DNA of 64,000 bases, taken from positions 2,482,501 through 2,546,500 of the forward strand of contig NZ_CP080429.1 in the NCBI RefSeq assembly GCF_019613795.1, read 5' to 3'. Positions 28,991-36,967 of the stretch are shown piece after piece. The stretch comes from Flavobacterium litorale (GTDB taxonomy: Bacteria; Bacteroidota; Bacteroidia; Flavobacteriales; Flavobacteriaceae). Under the pieces are notes generated by a model. That model was not told where the DNA came from. It made no database searches and saw only the letters and a program-made list of their open reading frames with translations. Position 1 is the first letter of the stretch; each line of letters opens with the position of its first letter. The position numbers and the translations under genes were made by a program.

Positions 28991-29055
28991 TGGGGCGAAT
29001 ATAGCAATTATTATTTAATAATAAACGGGTTAATGATTATAAACCAAGGAGCCTA

Positions 29056-29556
29056 TTAAATAGACTCTTCGCTCCAAGCTTTCATCATCCACATGGTTTT
29101 TTCTTGCTCAGTAATAAAGTCACTCATCATGGCATTAGTACCTTCATCATTTATTTTGTCAGCACCTTCAAGTATAACTCTTTCAATTTTAAGTATATCC
29201 GATAACGACGTCATTATTAACTGTACCGCTTCTTCATCTACAGATACGTTTTTACCTATTTTAAGCTCGTTATGTTTTAAATAATCTTCGTACGTATGTA
29301 GGGGTGTACTTCCTAGTGTTAATATACGCTCTGCAATCATGTCAATTTTTAACTGAGCGTCGTTATATAACTCTTCAAACTTTACGTGAAGATCAAAAAA
29401 TCGTTTACCACGAATGTTCCAATGAATACCTCTTAAATTTTGATAATATACCTGAAAATTAGAGAGCAGCTTGTTTAGTTGATCAGCAATAAGTGCTGAG
29501 TCTTTTACTGGTAATCCTAAGATATTAGTTTCTGCTGCGTTTTTATTGTTTTTCAT
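29056..29556 (-). CDS. dps: Dps family DNA-binding ferritin-like protein
   Basis: The 166-residue protein oxidises and stores iron using peroxide, protecting DNA. Ferroxidase residues are in RGIHWNIRG (His), FFDLHVKFEELYND (His, Glu) and the following AQLKIDMIAERI. The ATG at 29556 is chosen; codons upstream to 29637 form an unlike hydrophobic stretch. The gene is divergent from oxyR across 114 bp, which fits peroxide control. Confidence 0.94.
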   Translation of the reverse strand: MKNNKNAAETNILGLPVKDSALIADQLNKLLSNFQVYYQNLRGIHWNIRGKRFFDLHVKFEELYNDAQLKIDMIAERILTLGSTPLHTYEDYLKHNELKIGKNVSVDEEAVQLIMTSLSDILKIERVILEGADKINDEGTNAMMSDFITEQEKTMWMMKAWSEESI

Positions 29557-29603
29557 AAATATAAATTTTGTTTTTGTAAGTATTTTATAGCATAAATGTA
29601 TAA

Positions 29604-29637
29604 CAAATTTAACCATAATAAGAATAGGTATTATCAA
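29604..29637 (-). promoter_or_regulatory. dps promoter
   Basis: Minus-strand TTG (29637-29635), 23 nt, TAAATTTG (29611-29604), about 48 bp before the dps ATG and inside the dps-oxyR intergenic region, where OxyR would be expected to bind. Confidence 0.6.
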
Positions 29638-29670
29638 TAGATTTTATAATTTTATCATAAAAATTTATAG

Positions 29671-30630
29671 ATGACCATTACTCAATTACAATATGTACTA
29701 GCTGTTGCCGAACATAAAAACTTTACGCTAGCAGCCGAGAAAAGTTTTGTTACACAACCTACTTTAAGTATGCAAATCCAAAAACTTGAAGAGGAGTTGG
29801 ATGTACTAATTTTTGACCGTAGCAAAAAACCCATTCAGCTTACCGATGTTGGTGAACAAATTGTGGAGCAGGCAAAAAACATTGTTAATGAGTCGGGTAG
29901 AATTAAAGATATTGTAGAGCAACAAAAGGGTTATATAGGTGGCGATTTTAAAGTGGGTATTATACCTACTATTATGCCTACATTACTACCTATGTTTATG
30001 AATAACTTTATTAAAAAGTATCCTAAAGTAAATCTTATTATTGAGGAGCGCACTACTGAGGAAATTATACGGATGGTTAAAAGCGGACAGCTTGATGCTG
30101 CCATAGCTGCTACACCACTGAACGAAGATACCATTAAGGAGATAGTGTTATACTATGAGCCTTTTGTTGCTTATGTTCCTGAAAATATAGCTGCTTTTAA
30201 TAAAAAGGAGTTTGATGTAAAAGATTTAGAAGCTAACCTTAATAGTGTACTACTATTACAGGATGGGCATTGTTTTAGGCATAATATACTTAATTTATGT
30301 AAAGCCAAAGGAATGGACGCAGATAGTCATTTTCAGATTGAGAGTGGTAGTTTTGAAACCTTGGTAAAGTTGGTTAATGAGGGGTTGGGGATGACACTGC
30401 TCCCCTATTTGCATACGCTTGATATGAATGAAAAATCGAAAGAGAAACTACGCTATTTTAAAGACCCTAAGCCATCACGTGAGGTAAGTTTAATTTACTC
30501 TAAAAAGGATTTAAAACTGCATATGATAGAAGCTTTACGAAATAGTATTACAGGTGTAATAAAGGGTGCAATTGCTTTTCAGGATGTAGCAATTACAAGC
30601 CCTTTAGAGCGAACTAAAAAAAGGGGATAA
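29671..30630 (+). CDS. oxyR: Hydrogen peroxide-sensing LysR regulator OxyR
   Basis: The 319-residue LysR-type regulator has an N-terminal winged helix (LAAEKSFVTQPTLSMQIQKLEEEL, edges LAAEKSFVTQ and QKLEEEL) and an effector domain. The peroxide-sensing pair is present as Cys201 and Cys210 in GHCFRHNILNLC, with the same nine-residue spacing as E. coli Cys199/Cys208. Divergence from dps supports the assignment. A near-consensus -7 element (TAATTTTA) lies in the 30 bp before the ATG. Confidence 0.94.
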   Translation: MTITQLQYVLAVAEHKNFTLAAEKSFVTQPTLSMQIQKLEEELDVLIFDRSKKPIQLTDVGEQIVEQAKNIVNESGRIKDIVEQQKGYIGGDFKVGIIPTIMPTLLPMFMNNFIKKYPKVNLIIEERTTEEIIRMVKSGQLDAAIAATPLNEDTIKEIVLYYEPFVAYVPENIAAFNKKEFDVKDLEANLNSVLLLQDGHCFRHNILNLCKAKGMDADSHFQIESGSFETLVKLVNEGLGMTLLPYLHTLDMNEKSKEKLRYFKDPKPSREVSLIYSKKDLKLHMIEALRNSITGVIKGAIAFQDVAITSPLERTKKRG

Positions 30631-30642
30631 GGGGATAAATAG

Positions 30643-30669
30643 AAAAAGAAGCCCTTTAGGCTTCTTTTT
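30643..30669. terminator. Bidirectional terminator downstream of oxyR
   Basis: The perfect 11-bp stem AAAAAGAAGCC / GGCTTCTTTTT has a 5-nt loop and lies between oxyR and the convergent small gene. Confidence 0.92.
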
Positions 30670-30670
30670 A

Positions 30671-30868
30671 TTATTGTTCAACATATGCCAGACAGGCTTT
30701 TAATTCAGGCTTTTCTGTGATAAAAGTTTGAAGCCAGTCTATCAGTTGTTCGATTTCATACGGCAGCAACGTTTTTACTGCTTTTTCAACTTCTTTACAA
30801 AACAATTTTTGGTCAAAACTTACACTTACCAGTATTTGTTTTGTATAGCTAATCATACTTCTAGGCAT
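30671..30868 (-). CDS. Small conserved hypothetical protein
   Basis: The 65-residue helical protein begins MPRSMISYTKQILVSVSFD and continues with KTLLPYEIEQLIDWLQ. It has no signal peptide and no known domain. A -7-like TATATTTG lies on the minus strand at 30924-30917, about 50 bp upstream, and a bidirectional terminator follows directly. These support a real gene. Its pattern resembles short proteins in other Flavobacteriaceae, from memory only. Confidence 0.7.
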   Translation of the reverse strand: MPRSMISYTKQILVSVSFDQKLFCKEVEKAVKTLLPYEIEQLIDWLQTFITEKPELKACLAYVEQ

Positions 30869-31006
30869 AATTCTTTTACAAATTATAAATTGGTTATTCG
30901 GTTATAAGAACGTTAGCAAATATACCAATTTTTTAAACACGATAGCACGAAAAATTCAACATTTAACGGTTGACTGTTTTCAATTTAATATTTTTTTAAC
31001 AAGTAA

Positions 31007-31669
31007 TTATAACTTTACTGCGCGTAACATTTCTCGTTTTCCAGGTGGTCCAGGTAATTTTTCGGTTGTAAAACCTGCCTCTTCCATAGCTTTTTTAATA
31101 CTTGTTCGGCAAGCGTAAGTAACTAGTATTCCGCCACTTTTAAGTGCAGTAAACATTTTTTTAAAAATAGCAGTACTCCATAATTCAGGTTGGGCATGAT
31201 ACCCAAAAGCATCAAAATAAATTAGGTCGTAACTGTTAACACTAACTACATCTTCAAAGCGTTGTTGTTGTTTGCATAACGTAAATATAGCACTTACGTT
31301 AACTTCCTGCTCCCATTTACAATTGTGCAATTGCTCAAAAGCGGCACGTTCATGCTCAGCATTGAGTTCTGTAATGTAGTTAAGCTGTAAAATTTCGTTT
31401 TTAGGTATAGGATAAGCCTCTATTCCCGTATACTTTATTTGCTGATTGTTTTTTTTAGATTCTAAGTACGTTATAAAAGCATTGAGCCCCGTACCAAAAC
31501 CTATCTCTAAAATAGCAACAGGCTCGCTTTCGGTTAAAGCGAGCCCATTTTTTATAAATACATGATATGCTTCTTGTATTGCACCAAACCTAGAGTGATA
31601 GGTTTCCTTAATTTCGGGTAAGTATATGGTAACCGAACCGTCGGAAGTGGTTATAATCTCTCTTTTCAC
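31007..31669 (-). CDS. mnmD: tRNA (5-methylaminomethyl-2-thiouridine34) methyltransferase MnmD
   Basis: The 220-residue SAM-dependent methyltransferase completes mnm5(s2)U at the wobble base. The SAM motif EIGFGTGLNAFITYLE lies near residues 52-67, DLIYFDAFGYHAQPELWS near 148-165 and GGILVTYACRTSIKKAMEEAGF near 180-200 (edges GGILVTYACR and EEAGF). It corresponds to the methyltransferase half of E. coli MnmC; the oxidase half is absent, as in stand-alone MnmD. The start is GTG, overlapping the upstream TAG stop by one base (TAGTG), so translation is coupled. Confidence 0.92.
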   Translation of the reverse strand: MKREIITTSDGSVTIYLPEIKETYHSRFGAIQEAYHVFIKNGLALTESEPVAILEIGFGTGLNAFITYLESKKNNQQIKYTGIEAYPIPKNEILQLNYITELNAEHERAAFEQLHNCKWEQEVNVSAIFTLCKQQQRFEDVVSVNSYDLIYFDAFGYHAQPELWSTAIFKKMFTALKSGGILVTYACRTSIKKAMEEAGFTTEKLPGPPGKREMLRAVKL

Positions 31670-32130
31670 TATTTAATGTACAATTTTTTAATTCGTGGTA
31701 TTGGTCCACCGCATTTTTGTTCGTGGCACCGTACACAGGCAGAAATTGCGTCGTTAAAATGTGCTTTAGCGTTTACCGAATCTTTATAAATAAGTTCCTG
31801 AGCTTTTAAAAACGTAGCAGCCTGATCTTTAAAAAAGGCATCATTATCCGTTTCATCTGTCATTACAGATTCGTGTATTTTTAAAAAATGATTCGGAAAG
31901 TTGCCTATGGTATCACCATCAACAATACGTTGTTTCAACCGTTCGTTATCAACATACATTTGCTCCATTAAAAGTGCCATTTCAGACATTTCGTACATCT
32001 CAAATTCCTTTTGTGGAACGGTATCTATTACTTTAGCGGCGGTTGTTTGCTCAGTAGTGCTATCGTTGTTGTTACCACAGCTATATAATAGTACTACTAC
32101 AGATGTTACCAATAATAAGGTTTTCTTCAT
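31669..32130 (-). CDS. Lipoprotein with a C-terminal CxxCH motif
   Basis: The 153-residue lipoprotein has signal VVVLLYSC (Cys18). The body is helical, with FNDAISACVRCHEQKCGGPIPRIKKL (edges FNDAISACVRCHEQ and IPRIKKL) near the end. CVRCH is a single c-type haem attachment motif, and the helical layout with the motif at the C-terminal helix resembles a cytochrome c' arrangement. Whether haem is attached is not shown by sequence. It abuts the DUF4920 gene with no gap and overlaps mnmD by one base. Confidence 0.8.
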   Translation of the reverse strand: MKKTLLLVTSVVVLLYSCGNNNDSTTEQTTAAKVIDTVPQKEFEMYEMSEMALLMEQMYVDNERLKQRIVDGDTIGNFPNHFLKIHESVMTDETDNDAFFKDQAATFLKAQELIYKDSVNAKAHFNDAISACVRCHEQKCGGPIPRIKKLYIK

Positions 32131-32655
32131 TTATTTAGCAATTAAAACTCCATCTGCCATAAAGCCATAAGTAACTTCTGGTTCAGTAATTTGGTCTATT
32201 TCCTCTTGCGATTTCCCACCATCTTTAGCGTAATGCTTCAATTCAGCAACCGATATTTCGCTAACAAATGCTTTACCGTTTACTACGGCTTCTTGCTCGC
32301 CTGCATTTAAAGGTACAAAAAAGGCATAATCTTTAAATTTAACGAAAGATTCTTTTTCGTCATCCAGTTTCATAGACATCCAGCAACCTTTCTTTTGACA
32401 CACTTCTTTTATAGACGATTTAAATTTAACATCTATCGTATCGCCAGGTTTAAGGCTCATATATTTTTTTAGCATTTCTGCTTTATCAAGTGCATTATCT
32501 GCTACTATTTCATCACCAAAATTCTCATATGTTGCTGTGTTATCTACTTCAGTAATTTCGGCTACAGTTTCAGCATCTTCAACCTTATTCTCTTTATTGC
32601 CTTGGCAACTCATCATTACTACAGCTACAGCTGTAAGCATTACTATTCTTTTCAT
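32131..32655 (-). CDS. DUF4920 domain lipoprotein
   Basis: The 174-residue lipoprotein (signal AVVMMSC, Cys17) carries the DUF4920 domain: YENFGDEIVADNAL, then KSSIKEVCQKKGCWMSM (two cysteines six apart) and FKDYAFFVPLNA. The Cys pair and small beta-rich domain might bind a metal or a cofactor; the family is uncharacterised. It is first in the DUF4920 / CxxCH lipoprotein / mnmD operon. Confidence 0.85.
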   Translation of the reverse strand: MKRIVMLTAVAVVMMSCQGNKENKVEDAETVAEITEVDNTATYENFGDEIVADNALDKAEMLKKYMSLKPGDTIDVKFKSSIKEVCQKKGCWMSMKLDDEKESFVKFKDYAFFVPLNAGEQEAVVNGKAFVSEISVAELKHYAKDGGKSQEEIDQITEPEVTYGFMADGVLIAK

Positions 32656-32669
32656 GTTTAAATCTTTTT

Positions 32670-32687
32670 AATTTGTTGCAACAAATT
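32670..32687. promoter_or_regulatory. 18-bp palindrome overlapping a minus-strand -7 element
   Basis: AATTTGTTG / CAACAAATT is a perfect 18-bp palindrome 14 bp before the DUF4920 start. A TAAATTTG -7 element (32689-32682) lies within it on the minus strand. This placement fits a repressor operator; the binding protein is unknown. Confidence 0.55.
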
Positions 32688-32809
32688 TATGCAAAAAGTA
32701 CAAATATAACGTCAGTTATGTAGGGGTATTGTAAACAATATATAATGTTTAGGGTAATACAGGCATCTTAAAATCGCGCTAAAAAAGCTCACAAAGCCGC
32801 TTTTTTTTG

Positions 32810-32817
32810 TAAATTTG
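32810..32817 (+). promoter_or_regulatory. -7 element of ilvE
   Basis: TAAATTTG followed by CACGC fits TAnnTTTG. No clear TTG is found 17-23 nt upstream. Confidence 0.5.
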
Positions 32818-32862
32818 CACGCAATATAAATTTTTCATCTCCACCACAAACCTAACCTTGTA

Positions 32863-33930
32863 ATGAGCAATAACGCTAACGATAATATCATTATTAAAAA
32901 ATCTGAAACCTCTAAAATTGACTCTGTAGATTTCGAGAATCTTAGTTTTGGAAACGTTTTTACCGATCATATGCTAATTTGCGATTATAAACAAGGGATT
33001 TGGGAAAAGCCTGTTATACAACCGTATGAGCCTTTTCTTATCGATCCGTCGGCGAAGGTTTTCCATTACGGGCAGGCTATTTTTGAGGGCATGAAAGCCT
33101 ATAAAGATGGTAATGATGATGTATGGCTTTTTAGGCCTGACCAAAATTACGAGCGTTTTAATAAATCGGCAAAAAGACTTGCCATGCCCGAAGTGCCTGA
33201 AGCTGTTTTTATGGAGGGCATGAAAAAGTTGATTGAATTAGACAAACAGTGGGTTAAAAACGAGGTGGGAAGCTCGTTATACATACGTCCGTTTATGATT
33301 GCTACAGGACCTGGTGTTGTTGCTGCTCCTGCACAATTTTATCGTTTTATGATTATATTATCGCCTGCAAAAGCGTATTACTCTGGTGAAGTTAAAGTAA
33401 TTGTTGCAGAGCATTATAGCAGAGCTGCTAATGGTGGTATTGGTGCTGCAAAAGCAGCAGGTAATTACTCGGCACAATTTTATCCTACCAAGTTAGCTAA
33501 CGAAATGGGGTACCAACAAATTATCTGGACGGATGATGCTACGCACACTCGATTGGAAGAAGCGGGTACTATGAACGTATTTTTTAGAATAAACGATACG
33601 TTATATACTGCTCCTACTAGCGAGAGAATATTGGATGGTGTTACCAGAAAAAGCCTTATAGCCATTGCAGAACGCGAGAACATTAAAGTAGATGTACGCC
33701 CTATATTGGTTGAAGAACTTATTGCAGCAGCCGAAAACGGTACGCTACAAGAAATATTTGGTTCGGGTACTGCTGCCGTAGTCAACCCTATTGTAGGTTT
33801 TAGTTACAAAGAGAAGTATTACGAGCTACCAAAACAAGAAAACAGCTTGGCACTACAGCTTAAAGCAATGCTAAACAACATACAATACAAACTAGCTGAA
33901 GATACTTTTGGCTGGACAGTAAAAATATAA
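32863..33930 (+). CDS. ilvE: Branched-chain amino acid aminotransferase
   Basis: The 355-residue PLP enzyme of fold type IV transfers the amino group to or from Val, Leu and Ile. Motifs include HYGQAIFEGMKAYK (about 70-83), SLYIRPFMIATGPGVV, GGIGAAKAAGNYSAQ containing the PLP Lys (about residue 196), EEAGTMNVFF and GSGTAAVVNPI. The length matches the longer BCAT2-like type usual in Bacteroidota. It is monocistronic with a terminator directly after. Confidence 0.95.
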   Translation: MSNNANDNIIIKKSETSKIDSVDFENLSFGNVFTDHMLICDYKQGIWEKPVIQPYEPFLIDPSAKVFHYGQAIFEGMKAYKDGNDDVWLFRPDQNYERFNKSAKRLAMPEVPEAVFMEGMKKLIELDKQWVKNEVGSSLYIRPFMIATGPGVVAAPAQFYRFMIILSPAKAYYSGEVKVIVAEHYSRAANGGIGAAKAAGNYSAQFYPTKLANEMGYQQIIWTDDATHTRLEEAGTMNVFFRINDTLYTAPTSERILDGVTRKSLIAIAERENIKVDVRPILVEELIAAAENGTLQEIFGSGTAAVVNPIVGFSYKEKYYELPKQENSLALQLKAMLNNIQYKLAEDTFGWTVKI

Positions 33931-33950
33931 TGTACATAACAGGTACGCAT

Positions 33951-33989
33951 AAAAAAAGCGACAGTAATTTTATTACTGCCGCTTTTTTT
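33951..33989. terminator. Bidirectional terminator (ilvE / MazG-like gene)
   Basis: The stem AAAAAAAGCG-A-CAGTAA / TTACTG-C-CGCTTTTTTT has one mismatch and a 5-nt loop, between convergent genes. Confidence 0.9.
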
Positions 33990-33990
33990 A

Positions 33991-34377
33991 TTACTCGTTT
34001 AGTATAGTTGCAAAATCAGGCTTAAAATAATTTGGTCCTTTCATTACTTTACCATCTTCACGGTATATGGGTTTACCATCAGCACCTAATTTGCTCATAT
34101 TACTGCGTTGTATCTCATCAAATACAGCCTCTATTTTATGTTGCAGTCCATGCTCCAATATTGTGCCGCAAAGTATGTACAACATATCGCCAAGTGCATC
34201 GGCAATTTCAGTAATATCATCATTTTCTACCGCTTCTAAATACTCCTCATTTTCTTCTTTCATAAGGTTATAACGGAGCGTATTAACATTATCGGATAAC
34301 GAGCCTTTTGGAACGTTGCTAACCCCTAGTCCAAAAGCATTGTGGAATGTTTTAACTGCTTCAAGTTGTTTTTTCAT
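33991..34377 (-). CDS. MazG-like nucleoside triphosphate pyrophosphohydrolase
   Basis: The 128-residue all-alpha NTP pyrophosphatase has the metal-binding EEnExE and DnxxD pattern: LMKEENEEYLEAVENDD (about 39-55) and EIADALGDMLYILCGT (about 57-72). It is probably a house-cleaning enzyme hydrolysing non-canonical nucleotides; the exact substrate is not readable. It is a single gene with no close codirectional neighbour. Confidence 0.88.
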   Translation of the reverse strand: MKKQLEAVKTFHNAFGLGVSNVPKGSLSDNVNTLRYNLMKEENEEYLEAVENDDITEIADALGDMLYILCGTILEHGLQHKIEAVFDEIQRSNMSKLGADGKPIYREDGKVMKGPNYFKPDFATILNE

Positions 34378-34429
34378 ACATCTATATATTTAATGGCTTA
34401 AAAATACCCCAAAATAAAAGTTGTTGTTG

Positions 34430-34437
34430 TAATTTTG
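34430..34437 (+). promoter_or_regulatory. -7 element of the small membrane protein gene
   Basis: TAATTTTG lies 17 bp before the ATG at 34454. No clear -33 element. Confidence 0.45.
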
Positions 34438-34453
34438 TAAAAAAGATATCAAT

Positions 34454-34642
34454 ATGTTTACAACAGGTCAGTTATGGTTTGCAGGTTTTTTTGTAGTTGT
34501 TTTTGTTGCTGCCATGATTTACGTATACCGTAAGGATATAAACTTGCATAAAAAATACTACAAAGGTGCCTACAAAGTATTACTTGCTTTTTTAGGCTTT
34601 ATTGTACTTTTATTTTTCATTAAAATTTATTTAAAAGAGTAA
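34454..34642 (+). CDS. Small two-helix membrane protein, unknown
   Basis: The 62-residue protein has two hydrophobic segments (LWFAGFFVVVFVAAMIYVY and LLAFLGFIVLLFFIKIYL) joined by a short basic loop RKDINLHKKYYKG. The architecture, a promoter -7 element upstream and a strong terminator downstream support a real gene. Function is unknown. Confidence 0.75.
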   Translation: MFTTGQLWFAGFFVVVFVAAMIYVYRKDINLHKKYYKGAYKVLLAFLGFIVLLFFIKIYLKE

Positions 34643-34646
34643 TCTT

Positions 34647-34702
34647 TTTTTACTATTTATAAAAAATCCCCATATATGGGGATTTTTTATAAATAGTAAA
34701 AA
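34647..34702. terminator. 56-bp perfect palindrome, terminator
   Basis: Arms 34647-34674 and 34675-34702 are exact reverse complements without a spacer; the centre is CCCCATATATGGGG followed by TTTTTT. It functions as a terminator in either direction, but it is much longer than the other hairpins in the window. Confidence 0.9.
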
Positions 34703-34741
34703 CTGATATTTGCTTTCTAAATCTTAAAATACATAATTATC

Positions 34742-35185
34742 ATGAAAACTTACAATTGTTTTGGTTACCACCACCCAAATCACACAGCTAATTTAGAAAT
34801 TTCAATACCTAATGGTAATTACGATTACGAGCTTTGTAACGTATCTACCAATGGCTGGAACGGACTGGTAGTTAATTTGATGCTGAGAAACAACGACCCT
34901 GGACATGGGCTGCAAAATCCGAATATGGATTTTGAAACAGTACAAATTGATTTATCTAAAGTAGATAAGATAGGTGCTGAAAACGTAAATGATTTTGATT
35001 ATACAAAACCTATTATTGTATTTACACACCATACTAAAGATACCAATGCCTACGCCAGTCATAATGAGTATTGCTATACAGAGCTTAAAAACAGAAACGT
35101 GCTAGATGCTTCGATATTAGAAGGTATATGCAATAGTGTTGCCGGACCTGCAAAATCGGGGTATGGCACGCTTAAAAAAATCTAA
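34742..35185 (+). CDS. Hypothetical protein encoded directly before a histidine kinase
   Basis: The 147-residue protein has no signal peptide or membrane segment and no domain I recognise. It is unusually rich in Asn, His and Tyr (GYHHPNHTANLEIS, VFTHHTKDTNAYASHNEYCY). Its TAA stop is immediately followed by the ATG of the histidine kinase (35183-35188), so the two are translationally coupled, which suggests a link to that signalling system. It could be a ligand, a sensor partner or an unrelated passenger. Confidence 0.7.
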   Translation: MKTYNCFGYHHPNHTANLEISIPNGNYDYELCNVSTNGWNGLVVNLMLRNNDPGHGLQNPNMDFETVQIDLSKVDKIGAENVNDFDYTKPIIVFTHHTKDTNAYASHNEYCYTELKNRNVLDASILEGICNSVAGPAKSGYGTLKKI

Positions 35186-36967
35186 ATGAGGTATATTGTT
35201 CATAACATAGTCGTGCTAATGCTTTTAGCATTTAGCACGGCTTTTTCTCAAAATTCCGACCAACTCCTTAAATTACAAGAAAAACTATATTCTGGCAATT
35301 ACGAAGAATTCCAATCAGCATCAAAAAAAATAGATAGTACTTCGTTATCAACTCAAGATAAAGCATTATACTATTATTTAAATGCCAGAGCTTTAGAACT
35401 TAACAATGAGGAGGGAAAGGCGTACGAATACTTGAGAGCTTCTAGGAAACTATACCTGTCTATAGATAGTGTGAGCAAGGCAATGGATATTAACCTTGAT
35501 ATCGCCTACTTACTGCAAGCCCAAGAGGGGAATACAATACCATACAAGTTTTACATTGAAGAGTATCTTAGTTATGCAGAAAAAATACAGGATACGCTAA
35601 AAATGGTTAAAGGGTATGGTAATATGGCAATGTGCCATGCCGCTAACAACAACTACGATATTAGCATTGATTATTATAAAAAAGGACTGAACCTTTTGGA
35701 TTATACGGATTTTAAAACCGTAAAATCTTCTTTTTATAATAATCTTGCCAACCTGTATAACGAAAAATTAAACCAGCCCGATGCTGGAATTTATTATCTT
35801 AAAAAAGACATAGAGATATTAAAAGAAATTAATGCACCTGCCGAAGATTACTTCCACAACTATGTAAACTTAGCATCGTCATATCGGCATAAAAAAGACT
35901 TTATTACTGCAAACAAATACTTGCGTTTAGCAGATAGTTTACCATTACAAAACTATGAGATAAAATCGAAGCTAATTATATACGATAATTTCCAAGAAAA
36001 TTATGCCGAATTAAGTAATTATAAAGAAGCATACAAGTATTTGTTACTAACCCGAAAATATACCAATAGTATAAATACTACCGAGCAAAATATTGCAATA
36101 AACGACATACATACTAAATATAAAACAAAGGAAAAAGAGCTTGAAAACGAAATTTTGAAACAAGATGCCAAAACAAGTAAAATTTTCCTTTATATTATTG
36201 TTGGTGTGTTGGTGGTAGCACTTGTAATTGGTTTTCTTATTATTAAAAATGCACGTAGGAAAGAAAAAATTTCGCATCAAGAAAAACTTATTGAAAAACA
36301 AAAGCTGGAAAAAGCATTAAAAGATTATGAGTTAAGCACTATAGATGTAATGCTTGAAGGACAGGAGAAGGAACGACAACGTATTGCTAACGAACTTCAT
36401 GATAATCTTGGCAGTATGCTGGCAACATTAAAAATAAACTTCGAGAATCTTAAATTGAGAAAAACTGAAGCTAAAGATGTTGAGGATAAACTTTATAAAA
36501 AAACTGACGACCTTATTGAGGAGGCATACCAAAAGGTACGACGCTTGGCACACGCTAAAAATGCAGGTGTATTTGCACGCGAGGGGCTTATACCTAACGT
36601 AAAAAAACTAACTGAAAAAATATCGATTCCTAAAAAAATAAAATTCGATTTTATTGCCTATGGTTTTGATGAAAGGCTTGATAATAGCTTAGAAATTGCT
36701 ATATTTAGAATTGTTCAGGAACTGGCAACCAATATAATAAAGCACGCACAAGCTACAGAAGCATCGATACAATTAACACAGCATGATGATGTAATAAACA
36801 TTATTATAGAAGATAACGGTGTTGGTTTTGATGCTGATAACGTAAATTCTGTAGACGGAATGGGTATTGCATCCATACGGAAAAAAACAGAGCAACTTGG
36901 TGGTAGTTTCACTATAGATTCTACTACTGGAAAAGGTACAACCATACTAATAGATTTACCGATATGA
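35186..36967 (+). CDS. TPR-containing sensor histidine kinase
   Basis: The 593-residue kinase has a signal peptide (to about residue 22), a periplasmic region of tetratricopeptide repeats (about 30-320), one membrane helix (IFLYIIVGVLVVALVIGFLI, about 333-352), a short coiled coil, then HisKA_3 with phospho-acceptor His405 in RIANELHDNLGSML. The HATPase domain has QELATNIIKHA (N box) and EDNGVGFD (G1). This is the NarX/DesK-like class. It overlaps the response regulator gene by four bases (ATGA). The TPR sensor domain suggests that protein or peptide binding is sensed. Confidence 0.93.
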   Translation: MRYIVHNIVVLMLLAFSTAFSQNSDQLLKLQEKLYSGNYEEFQSASKKIDSTSLSTQDKALYYYLNARALELNNEEGKAYEYLRASRKLYLSIDSVSKAMDINLDIAYLLQAQEGNTIPYKFYIEEYLSYAEKIQDTLKMVKGYGNMAMCHAANNNYDISIDYYKKGLNLLDYTDFKTVKSSFYNNLANLYNEKLNQPDAGIYYLKKDIEILKEINAPAEDYFHNYVNLASSYRHKKDFITANKYLRLADSLPLQNYEIKSKLIIYDNFQENYAELSNYKEAYKYLLLTRKYTNSINTTEQNIAINDIHTKYKTKEKELENEILKQDAKTSKIFLYIIVGVLVVALVIGFLIIKNARRKEKISHQEKLIEKQKLEKALKDYELSTIDVMLEGQEKERQRIANELHDNLGSMLATLKINFENLKLRKTEAKDVEDKLYKKTDDLIEEAYQKVRRLAHAKNAGVFAREGLIPNVKKLTEKISIPKKIKFDFIAYGFDERLDNSLEIAIFRIVQELATNIIKHAQATEASIQLTQHDDVINIIIEDNGVGFDADNVNSVDGMGIASIRKKTEQLGGSFTIDSTTGKGTTILIDLPI

